Positions 29,067 through 38,714 of a stretch of 64,000 nucleotides of DNA are shown piece by piece (positions within the stretch are counted from its first letter, which is position 1; every line of letters starts with the position of its first letter). Both the position numbers and the translations under genes were made by a program. The notes beneath the pieces were generated by a model. That model saw nothing but the letters and a program-made list of their open reading frames with translations. It did not search any database and was not told the origin of the DNA. Source of the DNA: Tritrichomonas musculus (taxonomy: Eukaryota > Parabasalia > Tritrichomonadida > Tritrichomonadidae); contig JAPFFF010000013.1 in the NCBI GenBank assembly GCA_039105265.1, positions 2,604,001 through 2,668,000 of the forward strand, given 5' to 3'.

Positions 29067-31487
29067 TTATAAGTAAAAAATTTGGAATTTCCAAGGGATA
29101 CTTTCTGTGATGTTAAAATTTTTTGACATATCATCGCTAATATCCTTATTGGTCTGTGAACGAATATAATAAAGTCCTTTTGTTACATATTCATTATATA
29201 ATTTATATGTATTTTTTCTCTGAGAATAAAGCCAACCTATTACAAATAACGTAATGATGCATTCAATACTTAAATCTTTTATTTCATTTCCAACTTTTGG
29301 AAATTCCGATAATATTTCATTGATTGTTGAGTTTTTATTTTTTGAATCTATTAAATTATTGATTAAAGAAAAATCATTCCAGGATCCATCCTTTCTTTGC
29401 TTTTTAATTAAATCAGATACGAAAGGATCATTTTGGAATTGATCTAATTTATTTGATGGGGAAAATTGATCATTATCGATTAGAACAAAAGGATTTTGTT
29501 TTTTAGATTTTGTTTGCGTTTGCTGAGTATTATGACAAATACTTTTGCTTTGAGATTTCTGTTCTAAATGCTGTGGAGGTGTAAATTGATATGAATGGTC
29601 AGTTTGTAACGATGGTGGAGATGGAGATGAGTATTCAGGTGGCGGTGGATAATGCTGTGATTGCTGTGTGGGATTATTAAAACTTCCCCAGTTTTGTGCC
29701 ATTTGTTGCATGGGAGGAGACCTTTGTTCGTATGCTGTTTGAGCCCAGCACTGCTTCTGTGTCATTTGTTGTTGACATCCTTGCTTATGAGGATGCTGAA
29801 ATGAAAACTGCTGTGCTGGTGAAACAAATTTGTTTTGCCCTTGATTATAACAGTCCATTTGCTGGTCATTTTTTTGAAGCTTTTGTTCGACTCCATTGAT
29901 CACTGTAAACATTCCGGTGAATGATGATACAACAGAGCATTGCATACTTAATCTAACAATATTTTCTCTGATCATTTCAGATTCTTCAGGTTTTCTTGAA
30001 TTTATTAATTTGTCTTCCATATCACGAATGTTATGGTATGCAAACATTTTTTGAAAATCAATCAAATTGCCGATCTTAACAACATTAATTGTTTCTTCAT
30101 AAGGAAAATCACCAATTTCACCATTAAAAAGAATTGAATCAGCTGCATTTGCATCTTCTTTTTCATATCTTAAAATTACATGCGTAATATCATCTTCAAA
30201 TAAAGATGGAATTGGATGAGGAGATATTTCAAACAATTCAACTCCTTCTACATGAATTTCCCCATTTACTACTGCTGCAACTTGTGATGTTTTCAAAGTT
30301 AAAAGAACAGTATTGCTAATATCCTTGTCATAACCAATAAAATGGGCAACACCCATTGTTGATTTAGCAAGGTCTTTAAGAAATGCGTGGTTTACATAAT
30401 CACCAATTCCAAAAGGGAAAACTCGCATGATATTCCTATTTGCTGTGCATGCAGCAATTACATTGGCTCCTTTTTCTACTTCTCCATCTGTCAAAGCAAA
30501 AACTTGCCGAACAAAACCTTTCTTTGGCTTTTCATCAATAATAAACATCAAAGGCGAGTAAATGTCAGTTGTTCCAAGATCTGCATCAAGCTTTGACGCA
30601 AATTTCAAAGATTTCTCAATATTCGCTTTGTTATTTTCAACGGAATGTTCAAACATTCTCTCAAAAGTTGATCCAAATCGGATAATGTTGAAATAACAAT
30701 TTTTTGGAAGTGCATTCAAAAACTCGACCAGAGCTGATTGTGCCCTTTTAATTTTCCCACCTGACATAGAACCACTACAATCAATGAGTAAAAAAATTTC
30801 TTGTTTAAGGCTTGTATTTGTTTTCAAATGAGTTGGATGCAATGAAAGTCCTATATAATTAAACTTATCAATTTGAGATGAAAATGCAGCTGATTCGATC
30901 TCAGTAGAGAAATCAAATCTTATTTGAAATTGCTTTTGAAGTATAAAAGGCGATATAATAAGATTGCCATTAATTAGTTTGTAAGAACCTTCGGAAATGT
31001 GAATTTTGGGCAAGTTTTGTTTTAGCATGTTTATTTTTATATTTGATGAAAACTGGGTATTTAGCAAACTATCATCAGCAGGGATTTTAAATGCGAAAGA
31101 ATTGGATGATGTAAGAGTTGCAGTAAATGTGCATGTAATGTCAATTTTTACTTGTGTGTTTGAAGATATTTCTCCAAGAGTTAAACTAATCGCATCTGAA
31201 TTGGCATTTTTATCATAATAACCATTAAAAACAGGCTCTTCTAATTTATGAACAACAAATTCTGTCAGTTTATCATTAAATTTTCCTTTAACATTATAAA
31301 TTACACATCCTTCTGGTGGATTGATATATATACTATAGAAATCTTTTTTGATTGTTGTAAATTGCTGCTGAAGAGTTAATGATGCAAAAGAATGAACAAT
31401 TGAACCAGTCACGTGAGTCCTTTCTAAATTGCATACCTTAACAATTTGTGCATTATTATTGGTAAGTACCAATTGACCAAAAACCAT
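29067..31487 (-). CDS. VIT and VWA domain protein (VWA5A/PARP4-like)
   Basis: 806 residues. Residues about 1-130 are a VIT domain (inter-alpha-trypsin inhibitor heavy-chain N-terminal type). A von Willebrand A domain follows at about 228-400 with an intact metal-binding MIDAS: DCSGS (236-240), GTTD and LTDGEV. Next come beta-rich sequence, a Gln/Pro/Ser-rich linker (about 555-690) and a C-terminal helical part with KKQRKDGSWN, resembling the end of VWA5A and vault-PARP proteins. No signal peptide is seen, so an intracellular VWA protein acting in a protein assembly is more likely than a secreted one. Start ATG at 31487, with an initiator-like TCATT 10 nt upstream. The PARP catalytic domain is absent. 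Confidence 0.85.
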   Translation of the reverse strand: MVFGQLVLTNNNAQIVKVCNLERTHVTGSIVHSFASLTLQQQFTTIKKDFYSIYINPPEGCVIYNVKGKFNDKLTEFVVHKLEEPVFNGYYDKNANSDAISLTLGEISSNTQVKIDITCTFTATLTSSNSFAFKIPADDSLLNTQFSSNIKINMLKQNLPKIHISEGSYKLINGNLIISPFILQKQFQIRFDFSTEIESAAFSSQIDKFNYIGLSLHPTHLKTNTSLKQEIFLLIDCSGSMSGGKIKRAQSALVEFLNALPKNCYFNIIRFGSTFERMFEHSVENNKANIEKSLKFASKLDADLGTTDIYSPLMFIIDEKPKKGFVRQVFALTDGEVEKGANVIAACTANRNIMRVFPFGIGDYVNHAFLKDLAKSTMGVAHFIGYDKDISNTVLLTLKTSQVAAVVNGEIHVEGVELFEISPHPIPSLFEDDITHVILRYEKEDANAADSILFNGEIGDFPYEETINVVKIGNLIDFQKMFAYHNIRDMEDKLINSRKPEESEMIRENIVRLSMQCSVVSSFTGMFTVINGVEQKLQKNDQQMDCYNQGQNKFVSPAQQFSFQHPHKQGCQQQMTQKQCWAQTAYEQRSPPMQQMAQNWGSFNNPTQQSQHYPPPPEYSSPSPPSLQTDHSYQFTPPQHLEQKSQSKSICHNTQQTQTKSKKQNPFVLIDNDQFSPSNKLDQFQNDPFVSDLIKKQRKDGSWNDFSLINNLIDSKNKNSTINEILSEFPKVGNEIKDLSIECIITLFVIGWLYSQRKNTYKLYNEYVTKGLYYIRSQTNKDISDDMSKNFNITESIPWKFQIFYL

Positions 31488-31903
31488 ATTGCATAATGAA
31501 GTGAATTATTTTCTCTTAAAATTTTATTTCAAAAAATACGCCGTTTATTTTTTCAAAATATGGTCAGTCATTCATTTAGTATATAAAGTATTTAATTTCG
31601 TTTTTCATATTAATATACAGCTTTTTAATACAAAAAATGTATTTATTTCCCTCAATAATAGTATTTAAAAAACATTTTTCCAAAATAATGATATGAAGCA
31701 TATATTAGTTATAAAAGTTTTTTTTTTTTTTCCCTCTCATTTTAAAATATTAATCTTTTTCAATCAATATTTTTAATTTAAAATATGATGATTAAAATAA
31801 TACTATTTTAAAAACAAAATTTTATTAGAAATTAGTTTTCATTTCAATTCTTTTAAAAAGTTTGACTTTTTCAAAGGTTTTGATTCCTTTATTTGGAAGC
31901 ATT
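31488..31903. other. Intergenic DNA
   Basis: AT-rich, with a T16 run near 31717-31732. No gene. Confidence 0.5.
31495..31499 (-). promoter_or_regulatory. Initiator-like TCATT for the VIT/VWA gene
   Basis: Minus-strand TCATT giving a 10-nt leader; a second TCACT lies six bases further upstream. Confidence 0.45.
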
Positions 31904-33895
31904 TTACATGTTTTTATTTTCTAATTCATCAATTAATTGTAAATAATTTCTCATTGCAGTCACATTTCCCATATTTGCTGCTCTTTCCAAATATGACATA
32001 GCTTCATCAATGTTGCTTTGATTTTCTTTTTCTTCAATCAAAATCCACGCATAGTTATTCATTGCATCTGCATTTCCACGATCAGCAGCCATTTTATAAT
32101 ATTCTTTGGACTTTTCTTTGTCAACTGGTGCATTTTTGCCTTTATAATATTGCTCTCCAAGCTGAAGCATTGCTTTTATACTGCCATTTCTGGCCTCGTC
32201 TATAAATTTGGGATCTGGCATGATTTTTGATTGATCATCATTTGATTTTTTGCCAGGTTTATCAGGAAATTCTTTTTTAGGATTTTTTGTAAATAATCTT
32301 CCAAACCATGAGAAGAAGGAATTCATACGACCACTTTTTGATCCATGCATTTTATATACTACATTAATGCATTCATATTTTCTACTTTTTTCTAGCAGTT
32401 CAATCCAATCAATTTCTTCTAGTAGTTTCATTCTAGTTTCTTCTAGTTGTTTCATTCTTTTAGTTTCTTCTAGTTGTTCCATTATTCTAATTTTTTCTAG
32501 TAGTTTCATTCTACTCTCTTCTGACAGTTCAATTCTTCTAATTTCTTCTAACAGCTCCATTCTTATACTTTCTTCTATCAGTCCTATTCTACTAATTTCT
32601 TCTAACAGCTCCATTCTTATACTTTCTTCTATCAGTCCTATTCTACTAATTTCTTCCAACAGTTCCGTTCTTCTACCTTCTTCTAGTTCCCATCTACTTT
32701 CATCTAGCTTTATCGTTCTAATTATTTCCAGCAGTTTTATTCTTTTAATATCTATTTGCGCTTTAATTATTCTAATTTTTTGAAGCTGCTTCATTCCGAT
32801 TTCATCCAAATTTCCGTTTTTTTGTCCTTTTAACATTTCTTGCTCAAGTTCCAGCAGCTTCACCCTGATTTCATCCAAATGACGATACATTATATCAGAA
32901 TGGGACAGCACGTATCGCAAATTTTCAATATTTATTTCATATTTCAATTGCCTATCTATTTCCATTATTTTTAGATCATTCTCAAAATGACAGATTTTTT
33001 GAGAGAACGAAGAAAAATTAATTTGATCAGTTTTTTCAGTAATGAATCCAAAATCTTTTTCAATAATTGAAGTAATAATTGAAAAAGTTGGCCTTTTTTG
33101 AGGATCCTCATTCCAGCATGCTTCAATCAACTTTTGGTATGACTCAGGAATTGATTTATCAATTTTTGGCCTATATAATTTGCAAACAACGTTATATACA
33201 ATTTGAACATAACTTTGAAATTCTTTGAATGGTTTTTGGCATGTCATTATTTCATAAGCAATCATTCCAAATGCATAAACATCACTCGCTTTTGAGTATT
33301 CGTTGTTTCGCCATATTTCTGGCGCAATATAAATGGGTGTTCCACATATTATTGACTCTTTGAAAGACATTCCAATTGAATCTTTTGGAATTTGAATAGA
33401 GAGGCCAAAATCTGATATTTTTGGATAGTAATTTTCATCTGATAAAATATTTTCTGTTTTTAAATCTCTATGAAGAATGTTTTTGGAGTGCATAAATGAC
33501 ATAGCTGATGCAATTCCATAAATAAAAATTAATTTTTTAGTATCATCTAAAATATCTGGCGAATTTTGGATAATTTTGTTTAGGGAACCTTTTGAACAAA
33601 ATTCGGTTATTATTACTGGTTTTGGTTCATTTTTAAAGTTTGTTTTGCTTATTCCAATTAATTTTAGAAATAATGGATGCTCACAAATAGATAAATTTGT
33701 AACTTCATTTATAAAATCTTTTAATTCTTCTTTTCTGCTTTCATCAAGTTCGTTTAATAAAACTTTGGCTGAATATATTTTCCTTGTTTTCTTTTCACAA
33801 ACTTTATAAACTTTACTGTATCCTCCTGAACCTATCTTTTCTTGCTTCTCAAACATTTTAAGATCTACTAGTTTATCCGCTTTAATCATTTCCAT
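31904..33895 (-). CDS. TKL-like kinase with coiled coil and Sel1 repeats
   Basis: 663 residues. Kinase domain at about 16-285: glycine loop GSGGYSKV (22-29), ATP lysine in SAKV (K44), HRDLKTENIL (142-151), DFG (162-164), GTPIYIAPE and SDVYAFGM, the last typical of TKL-type kinases. Residues about 330-520 form a long charged coiled coil with near-exact 18-residue repeats (LEEISRIGLIEESIRMEL twice). The end (about 575-655) has two to three Sel1-type repeats (AMLQLGEQYYKG; YYKMAADRGNADAMNNYAW). All catalytic residues are intact. Sel1 repeats usually act as protein scaffolds. The architecture (TKL kinase plus Sel1) is shared with the gene at 38715, suggesting a family. The Met at residue 3 is an alternative start. 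Confidence 0.88.
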   Translation of the reverse strand: MEMIKADKLVDLKMFEKQEKIGSGGYSKVYKVCEKKTRKIYSAKVLLNELDESRKEELKDFINEVTNLSICEHPLFLKLIGISKTNFKNEPKPVIITEFCSKGSLNKIIQNSPDILDDTKKLIFIYGIASAMSFMHSKNILHRDLKTENILSDENYYPKISDFGLSIQIPKDSIGMSFKESIICGTPIYIAPEIWRNNEYSKASDVYAFGMIAYEIMTCQKPFKEFQSYVQIVYNVVCKLYRPKIDKSIPESYQKLIEACWNEDPQKRPTFSIITSIIEKDFGFITEKTDQINFSSFSQKICHFENDLKIMEIDRQLKYEINIENLRYVLSHSDIMYRHLDEIRVKLLELEQEMLKGQKNGNLDEIGMKQLQKIRIIKAQIDIKRIKLLEIIRTIKLDESRWELEEGRRTELLEEISRIGLIEESIRMELLEEISRIGLIEESIRMELLEEIRRIELSEESRMKLLEKIRIMEQLEETKRMKQLEETRMKLLEEIDWIELLEKSRKYECINVVYKMHGSKSGRMNSFFSWFGRLFTKNPKKEFPDKPGKKSNDDQSKIMPDPKFIDEARNGSIKAMLQLGEQYYKGKNAPVDKEKSKEYYKMAADRGNADAMNNYAWILIEEKENQSNIDEAMSYLERAANMGNVTAMRNYLQLIDELENKNM
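32545..32660 (-). repeat. 54-bp tandem duplication in coding sequence
   Basis: Two adjacent copies of a 54-base unit encode the identical 18-residue coiled-coil segment within the TKL kinase. The near identity at DNA level suggests a recent duplication. Confidence 0.75.
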
Positions 33896-34339
33896 AACAA
33901 TTTGTAAACTAAATTTTACATTATTTTATTCACAATATTTTGAGAGAAAATTTTCCAATTTTTTTACTTCACATTTCTTTTTCTTCTACTTAGTTAACTA
34001 AGGTAGCCGTTAATTAACTGGTCTAAAAGTTCGTTACTTTATCTCAAACTTCGTTATATTTTCTTTCAAACTTTCTTCTTTTGTCTCAAACTTTAATTAA
34101 ATTTTGGCTTAAGATATTGACAAGAAAGTTTATCATTGAATCCAAGATTGTTAATCGTTTTTATTGGATCGATTTATGATAATATGCTTTAAAAGAAATG
34201 ATATTTTTCAGCAATTTAAAAGTTTAAAAAGTTTCATTTTGACGAATTAACCAAATAATAATTTTCTTCATCAAAATAAATTATTTGATTAAAAAAGCAA
34301 TTTTTTTTTTTTAAATATTATTATTATTTATTCTTATTA
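33896..34339. other. Intergenic DNA, no feature seen
   Basis: AT-rich, with repeated CTTTCTTCTTTTG-like stretches near 34050-34095. Nothing recognised. Confidence 0.5.
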
Positions 34340-35992
34340 TTATTGAATTTTTGGTTCAAAATCATTCGATCCAAGCCAAGGAAGTGTATTATACTCACTT
34401 CCAACATTGACAGTTGTATAGAAGTCTTCGATGCCAATTTCGATCAATTCGTCTTTTTTTTCCTGTGTCAATATTCCTTCAGCAGCGAAAGCAATTGCAG
34501 TAATTGAAGTGAGTCCGATTACAGTCTTTGCTAATGCCTTCCATTCATCCATACTGTTAACTTGCTGATTTTTCACTTTATCTTCAATCTGTTGGAAATC
34601 ATCGATGAGCTGCTTTGATTTGAAAGCTTCTGCAAGCTTCACCAATCTGAGGTAAGTTCTTGGATGGTCAGGCTTTATCATTAAAGTATATCGTGTGTCA
34701 ATTCTCAGCAAGTTCCAAATATGAAGATAAAAAGAAGTTGTTGCTCTGTTTGAGAAGACAGCAAAAGGAATTCCTTCATAACATCTTCTTGAAGGAAGAG
34801 ATGCTTCGTAAAATCCTCTTTTCGCGAGCGTGAAATTTTTTTCAGCTTCAAGAAAGTTTCTATCAGAAAGGAACTTTCTTCCTTGATCGAGGAATTGGTT
34901 TCCAATAATAAGCATTTGTTCCTTATAATTCTTAGAAACATCGTTCACAGGATCAGGTGCTACAGATCTAATTTCTTCCTCAGTTTTAGAAGAAATTTTT
35001 CCTTTGATAAGTTTATGTAAAGCAATCACAAAGTCTGGCCAATCATTCAAAGCTTCCTTAATTTTCGGTGTCTTTAATCGTGCTTCATCACTCTTATTTC
35101 CAGGAGAACAACCAAGAGGATACATAGGATTCGAAGGCGGTATTTGAGAAGGTTCAATTTCATTTAAAAGAATTTTAATGACTAAATCATTCTTCTCATA
35201 TTCTTTCTTTGCCATTTGTTGCCAGTTCTTATTACGAAGATAAGCAAAGCAAATCTTTGCCCAACGAACAGTCAAGTTATCTTCTTCAAATAACGGATCA
35301 GGACCAAATTGCGCATTAATTAATTGCTCTGCTTGCTCAATTGTTCTCACAGGCTTCGTATCAGGAAAACGTTGAATTCTACCGATGAGTTTGATGTAAC
35401 AAGAAAGAAGATTGTCTCTCACAGAATTGTTATCATTATGATTCAATCGAAGAATTTCTTCATAAGTATAAACAGAAACATCAAGTTGCTCGCTTTGAAG
35501 AGAAGTGTGTGCAATATCTTGAAGAGTTCTGATGTAAGGACGAGTGATTGGCATCGTATAAAACATTCCGTTGTTTTCATCAAATTGTTCCTTGTAAAAT
35601 TGGCGTGCAAAATGGATAACTTCACGTGTAGCACAAACAATGGTGTCACCATCACAAATGTGGTTCAGTACTCGACATAAATTGCGCCAGCCATCAATAC
35701 AGAGTGGATCAAGCTCAAGCGCATGAAGTGTCATTTTGGTAGCATCATCAAAATGGTTAGTTTCCATGGCTGTGGTGGCTTTGTTGGCAATGGTAAAAGC
35801 ACGCTCTCTTTGAGGGGTGTTCTTTTCTTCTCCCGATCGAAACATCCTTTCTGTTTGAGTAAATGGCGGTAATTGATATTGAGTGTAGTCGTTATCGCCT
35901 TCATAGCTCGTTTTTGATTGCATCTGCCTCAGTCTTTCTGGATCGATTGTTTGGAAAGATGAGTCAAGGGTAATAACATGGCTTGGGTCCAT
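34340..35992 (-). CDS. TPR-repeat protein
   Basis: 550 residues in one frame, ATG start. Helical repeats with TPR spacing are visible: AFTIANKATTAMETNHFDDATKM followed by ALELDPLCIDGWRNL (about 70-115), VYTYEEILRLNHNDNNSVRDNLL (about 172-195), and LDQGRKFLSDRNFLEAEKNFTLAK (about 375-398). The ALELDPLC...W and EILRLNHNDN pieces recall the ST7-like group, but this is only an impression. No enzyme domain, signal peptide or membrane helix. The codon use is richer in G+C than neighbouring genes, suggesting good expression. Likely a protein-interaction scaffold; the partner is unknown. Confidence 0.75.
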   Translation of the reverse strand: MDPSHVITLDSSFQTIDPERLRQMQSKTSYEGDNDYTQYQLPPFTQTERMFRSGEEKNTPQRERAFTIANKATTAMETNHFDDATKMTLHALELDPLCIDGWRNLCRVLNHICDGDTIVCATREVIHFARQFYKEQFDENNGMFYTMPITRPYIRTLQDIAHTSLQSEQLDVSVYTYEEILRLNHNDNNSVRDNLLSCYIKLIGRIQRFPDTKPVRTIEQAEQLINAQFGPDPLFEEDNLTVRWAKICFAYLRNKNWQQMAKKEYEKNDLVIKILLNEIEPSQIPPSNPMYPLGCSPGNKSDEARLKTPKIKEALNDWPDFVIALHKLIKGKISSKTEEEIRSVAPDPVNDVSKNYKEQMLIIGNQFLDQGRKFLSDRNFLEAEKNFTLAKRGFYEASLPSRRCYEGIPFAVFSNRATTSFYLHIWNLLRIDTRYTLMIKPDHPRTYLRLVKLAEAFKSKQLIDDFQQIEDKVKNQQVNSMDEWKALAKTVIGLTSITAIAFAAEGILTQEKKDELIEIGIEDFYTTVNVGSEYNTLPWLGSNDFEPKIQ

Positions 35993-36744
35993 TTTTTTAT
36001 TTTAAATAAAAAAGTCGTTTATTAAAAAATTCAATTGAAAACGTTTACCAATTAATTTTAAGGAGGTTTTTTCACTCATTTAAAATTCAAATATCTTAAT
36101 ATAGAATAAATTTTATTTTATAAAAATAGTTTTTTAAATATAATAATGAATTAATAATAATAAATAAGAGAAAACACCATTTAAATATTGCTATAGAAAA
36201 TAAAAGTATTGATATAATTTTTACTTTTATTAGAACAAGAAATTAATATAAATGCATATTCTATAACCAATTTTAATATTATTAAATATGAATATAGTCT
36301 ATATGATGAACCAGATAATGAATATTACATGCAAGATCGAGAAATAGATGAAATTGAGTATAATTCCAGAATAGCACCATTTATCTAGAAATACTAAAAC
36401 TTTTTTTAGAGTATGATAAAACAAATGGAAATACCATCGAAATGTGTGATAAAAATGAATCATCAGCAATTTTATAAAATAATCTTCAATTTGACAAAAA
36501 TTATATATCCAGATATGGATATAGATATGATCCTATCTGGTACATTTTTTCTCAAAATATAAGATATTGTTCTACTCCTCCAAACTTTTTTTTTTTTTTT
36601 TATTTTTCATCTAATGAATTTATATTAATTTTATTTAAAAAGTCGATGAATTATTTAGCTCCAGCAACCTTTATTGGATCGATCTGGCTCTTCAATATGA
36701 ATATCAAGCCTTTTTTCTTTTATTGTTTGTGAAAAGTAAGCTTG
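35993..36744. other. Spacer with possible degenerate coding
   Basis: Between about 36230 and 36540 the plus strand has protein-like runs (IKYEYSLYDEPDNEYYMQD; DMDIDMILSG) broken by stops. The family was not recognised; it may be a dead gene fragment. The remainder is AT-rich. Confidence 0.3.
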
Positions 36745-37130
36745 CTAAAAAGCTTCGCTTATTATATATTGAGCAGTTTCATTTACATTCACATTTTGGT
36801 CTGCTGATACTTCAATGCATTTGCTGTCGTTTGCTATTGCAATTTCTTGAATCTGTACGCTGTCAACTTGGTGTTCTAGGTCGCATTTGCATCCAACAAG
36901 AATCTTAGGCACTTCGTCATTCTTTTCAAAAATGTCATAGAAACTCGGAACCTCATCGAAAGTTTCAGGATTGTTCAAATCGAAAACAATAATAGCGCCA
37001 TCTACATCCCTACTATAAAAAGACGCTATATCGTGGTATCTTACTCCAACAATATCCTAAAAACTAATTCTTACATAATTTCCAGAAATAGCGCGGTTTT
37101 TGCTCTTCATATCTGCTATTGCATGTGGCA
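36745..37130 (-). pseudogene. Rab-like small GTPase pseudogene
   Basis: The minus strand keeps the second half of a Rab-type GTPase. A DTAGQERYxxIA-like stretch is altered to DIVGVRYHDIA, followed by the Rab run YSRDVDGAIIVFDL, then NPETF, ILVGCKCDLE (in place of NKxD) and IEVSA. A TAG stop lies just before the DxxG part (about 37060). Upstream codons (VRISF, then a poorly matching stretch to about 37130) do not give a P-loop. The C-terminus lacks the prenylated cysteines. A truncated, probably dead gene; the first half was lost or diverged. Confidence 0.7.
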
Positions 37131-37195
37131 GCGATTGTACAAAAATTGATGCAAGTCTTATATTTGCTTTTCATAAAAGTTATTGAATTATTATC

Positions 37196-37224
<29 letters not shown>
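37196..37224. repeat. A29 homopolymer
   Basis: Uninterrupted run of 29 A. Confidence 0.9.
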
Positions 37225-37227
<3 letters not shown>

Positions 37228-38714
37228 CATTTTTTCTAAAATATACGTTTAAATGTGCTGATTTTATGGCCAAAATATCCTTTCATCAACTTATGCCTAT
37301 TGCTGGAAATAAACGATTTCTTCCTTCAAAAAACGTATTTAAACGTATATTTCGATAAACGTCTTTTTTTTCTATACTTTTTCAAAGATTTCTGAGTCGA
37401 AAAAAAAAGAATTATCACTTATTTGAGTATTTTTTTATTTTTTCTTCAGAATTTTCTTTTTTATTTTCTGAGATATTTATTCAATTTTTAATGACAAAAA
37501 TTCCCCCGGAAAATTGAGAGTACGGTATGAAAAAAACGGTTTTCTGCATTTGTAACTGTTTTTAATAGTTTTTTTTTTTTTAATTTTTTCTTTTATTATT
37601 ATTATAATTTTCATTGTCACTTATATGAATACTGTATACAATTAGATTATGATATGCTTGCCATTTATATGTTTGGTAATTTAAGCATAGTATTTATTAG
37701 AATGATGAATATATGCAACTATTAGCATACTTTTACTTGCTTAAATGATTTCATTCAGATAATTTTCTTAATTAATTATTTTGGATCACTAGAAATAACA
37801 AAATCTTAAGATTAAGTTCAGAAAATTTGTATGAAATTTTATGTATATTAAAATAAAGTTCAGTTTAGTGTATTTTTCTACTTAAAATTAAAATAACTCT
37901 TTCAAAATTTAATCAATATCAGCAATCATCATAATAATATAATCCATATATAAGGTATAAAAAAGTTACGGTGAGTTCTAATCATTTGAGGAACTTCCCA
38001 AAAAAATCAAAAAAATATATTTTGGAAGATACAACCAATTTTTAAAATCATTATATCATTTGAAAATATAAAAGCAATTAACAATTCTGGCCCATAAAAT
38101 GGATAATCATTTTAATCATATTTTCTAAAACAAGCTTATTTTACAAAAACGGTTAGAGTGTCAAATATGCTTTTTTTACATAACTCAAAATAACTCATTG
38201 AATAATTAATGAATCATAATAAAAATATATCCAATTCACAGAAAAATAACCATTCCAAACAGTTAAGATGCAATTTTCAATATATTTTTAACATGTCATA
38301 AATTAGAAATAATATCTTGATGATTTAGTTAAATTTAAAATATATATTAAAAATATAAATATTTTCATTTATATACATATTAAATAATATTTCAATCAAA
38401 AATAAAATATAGTTTATGATGAGATATTTATGTTTTTTTTTCGTTTTTAATATTGAGAGGTTTTTCGGATCCACCTTTATCATGCTATATCTTTTTATAA
38501 AATTTTAACTTTAAAATAAATGGCTTAACTAAATTTTTAATTACATGACATATCATTAATTAATAAAATAGCAATAATGAATTAATTAAAATTGAGTAAA
38601 AAAAAAAAAAAAAAAAAGAAAATCATGAGCAAAACTTTAACAACAAATTGAGAGGAATTCAAAGAGGGTACTTCAACTTTAAAAAATTGATAAGATATTT
38701 TTATATTTTAAAAA
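37225..38714. other. 1.5-kb AT-rich spacer, no gene seen
   Basis: No protein-like frame, RNA gene or clear TIR pair was recognised. Long T- and A-runs are frequent. Confidence 0.5.
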
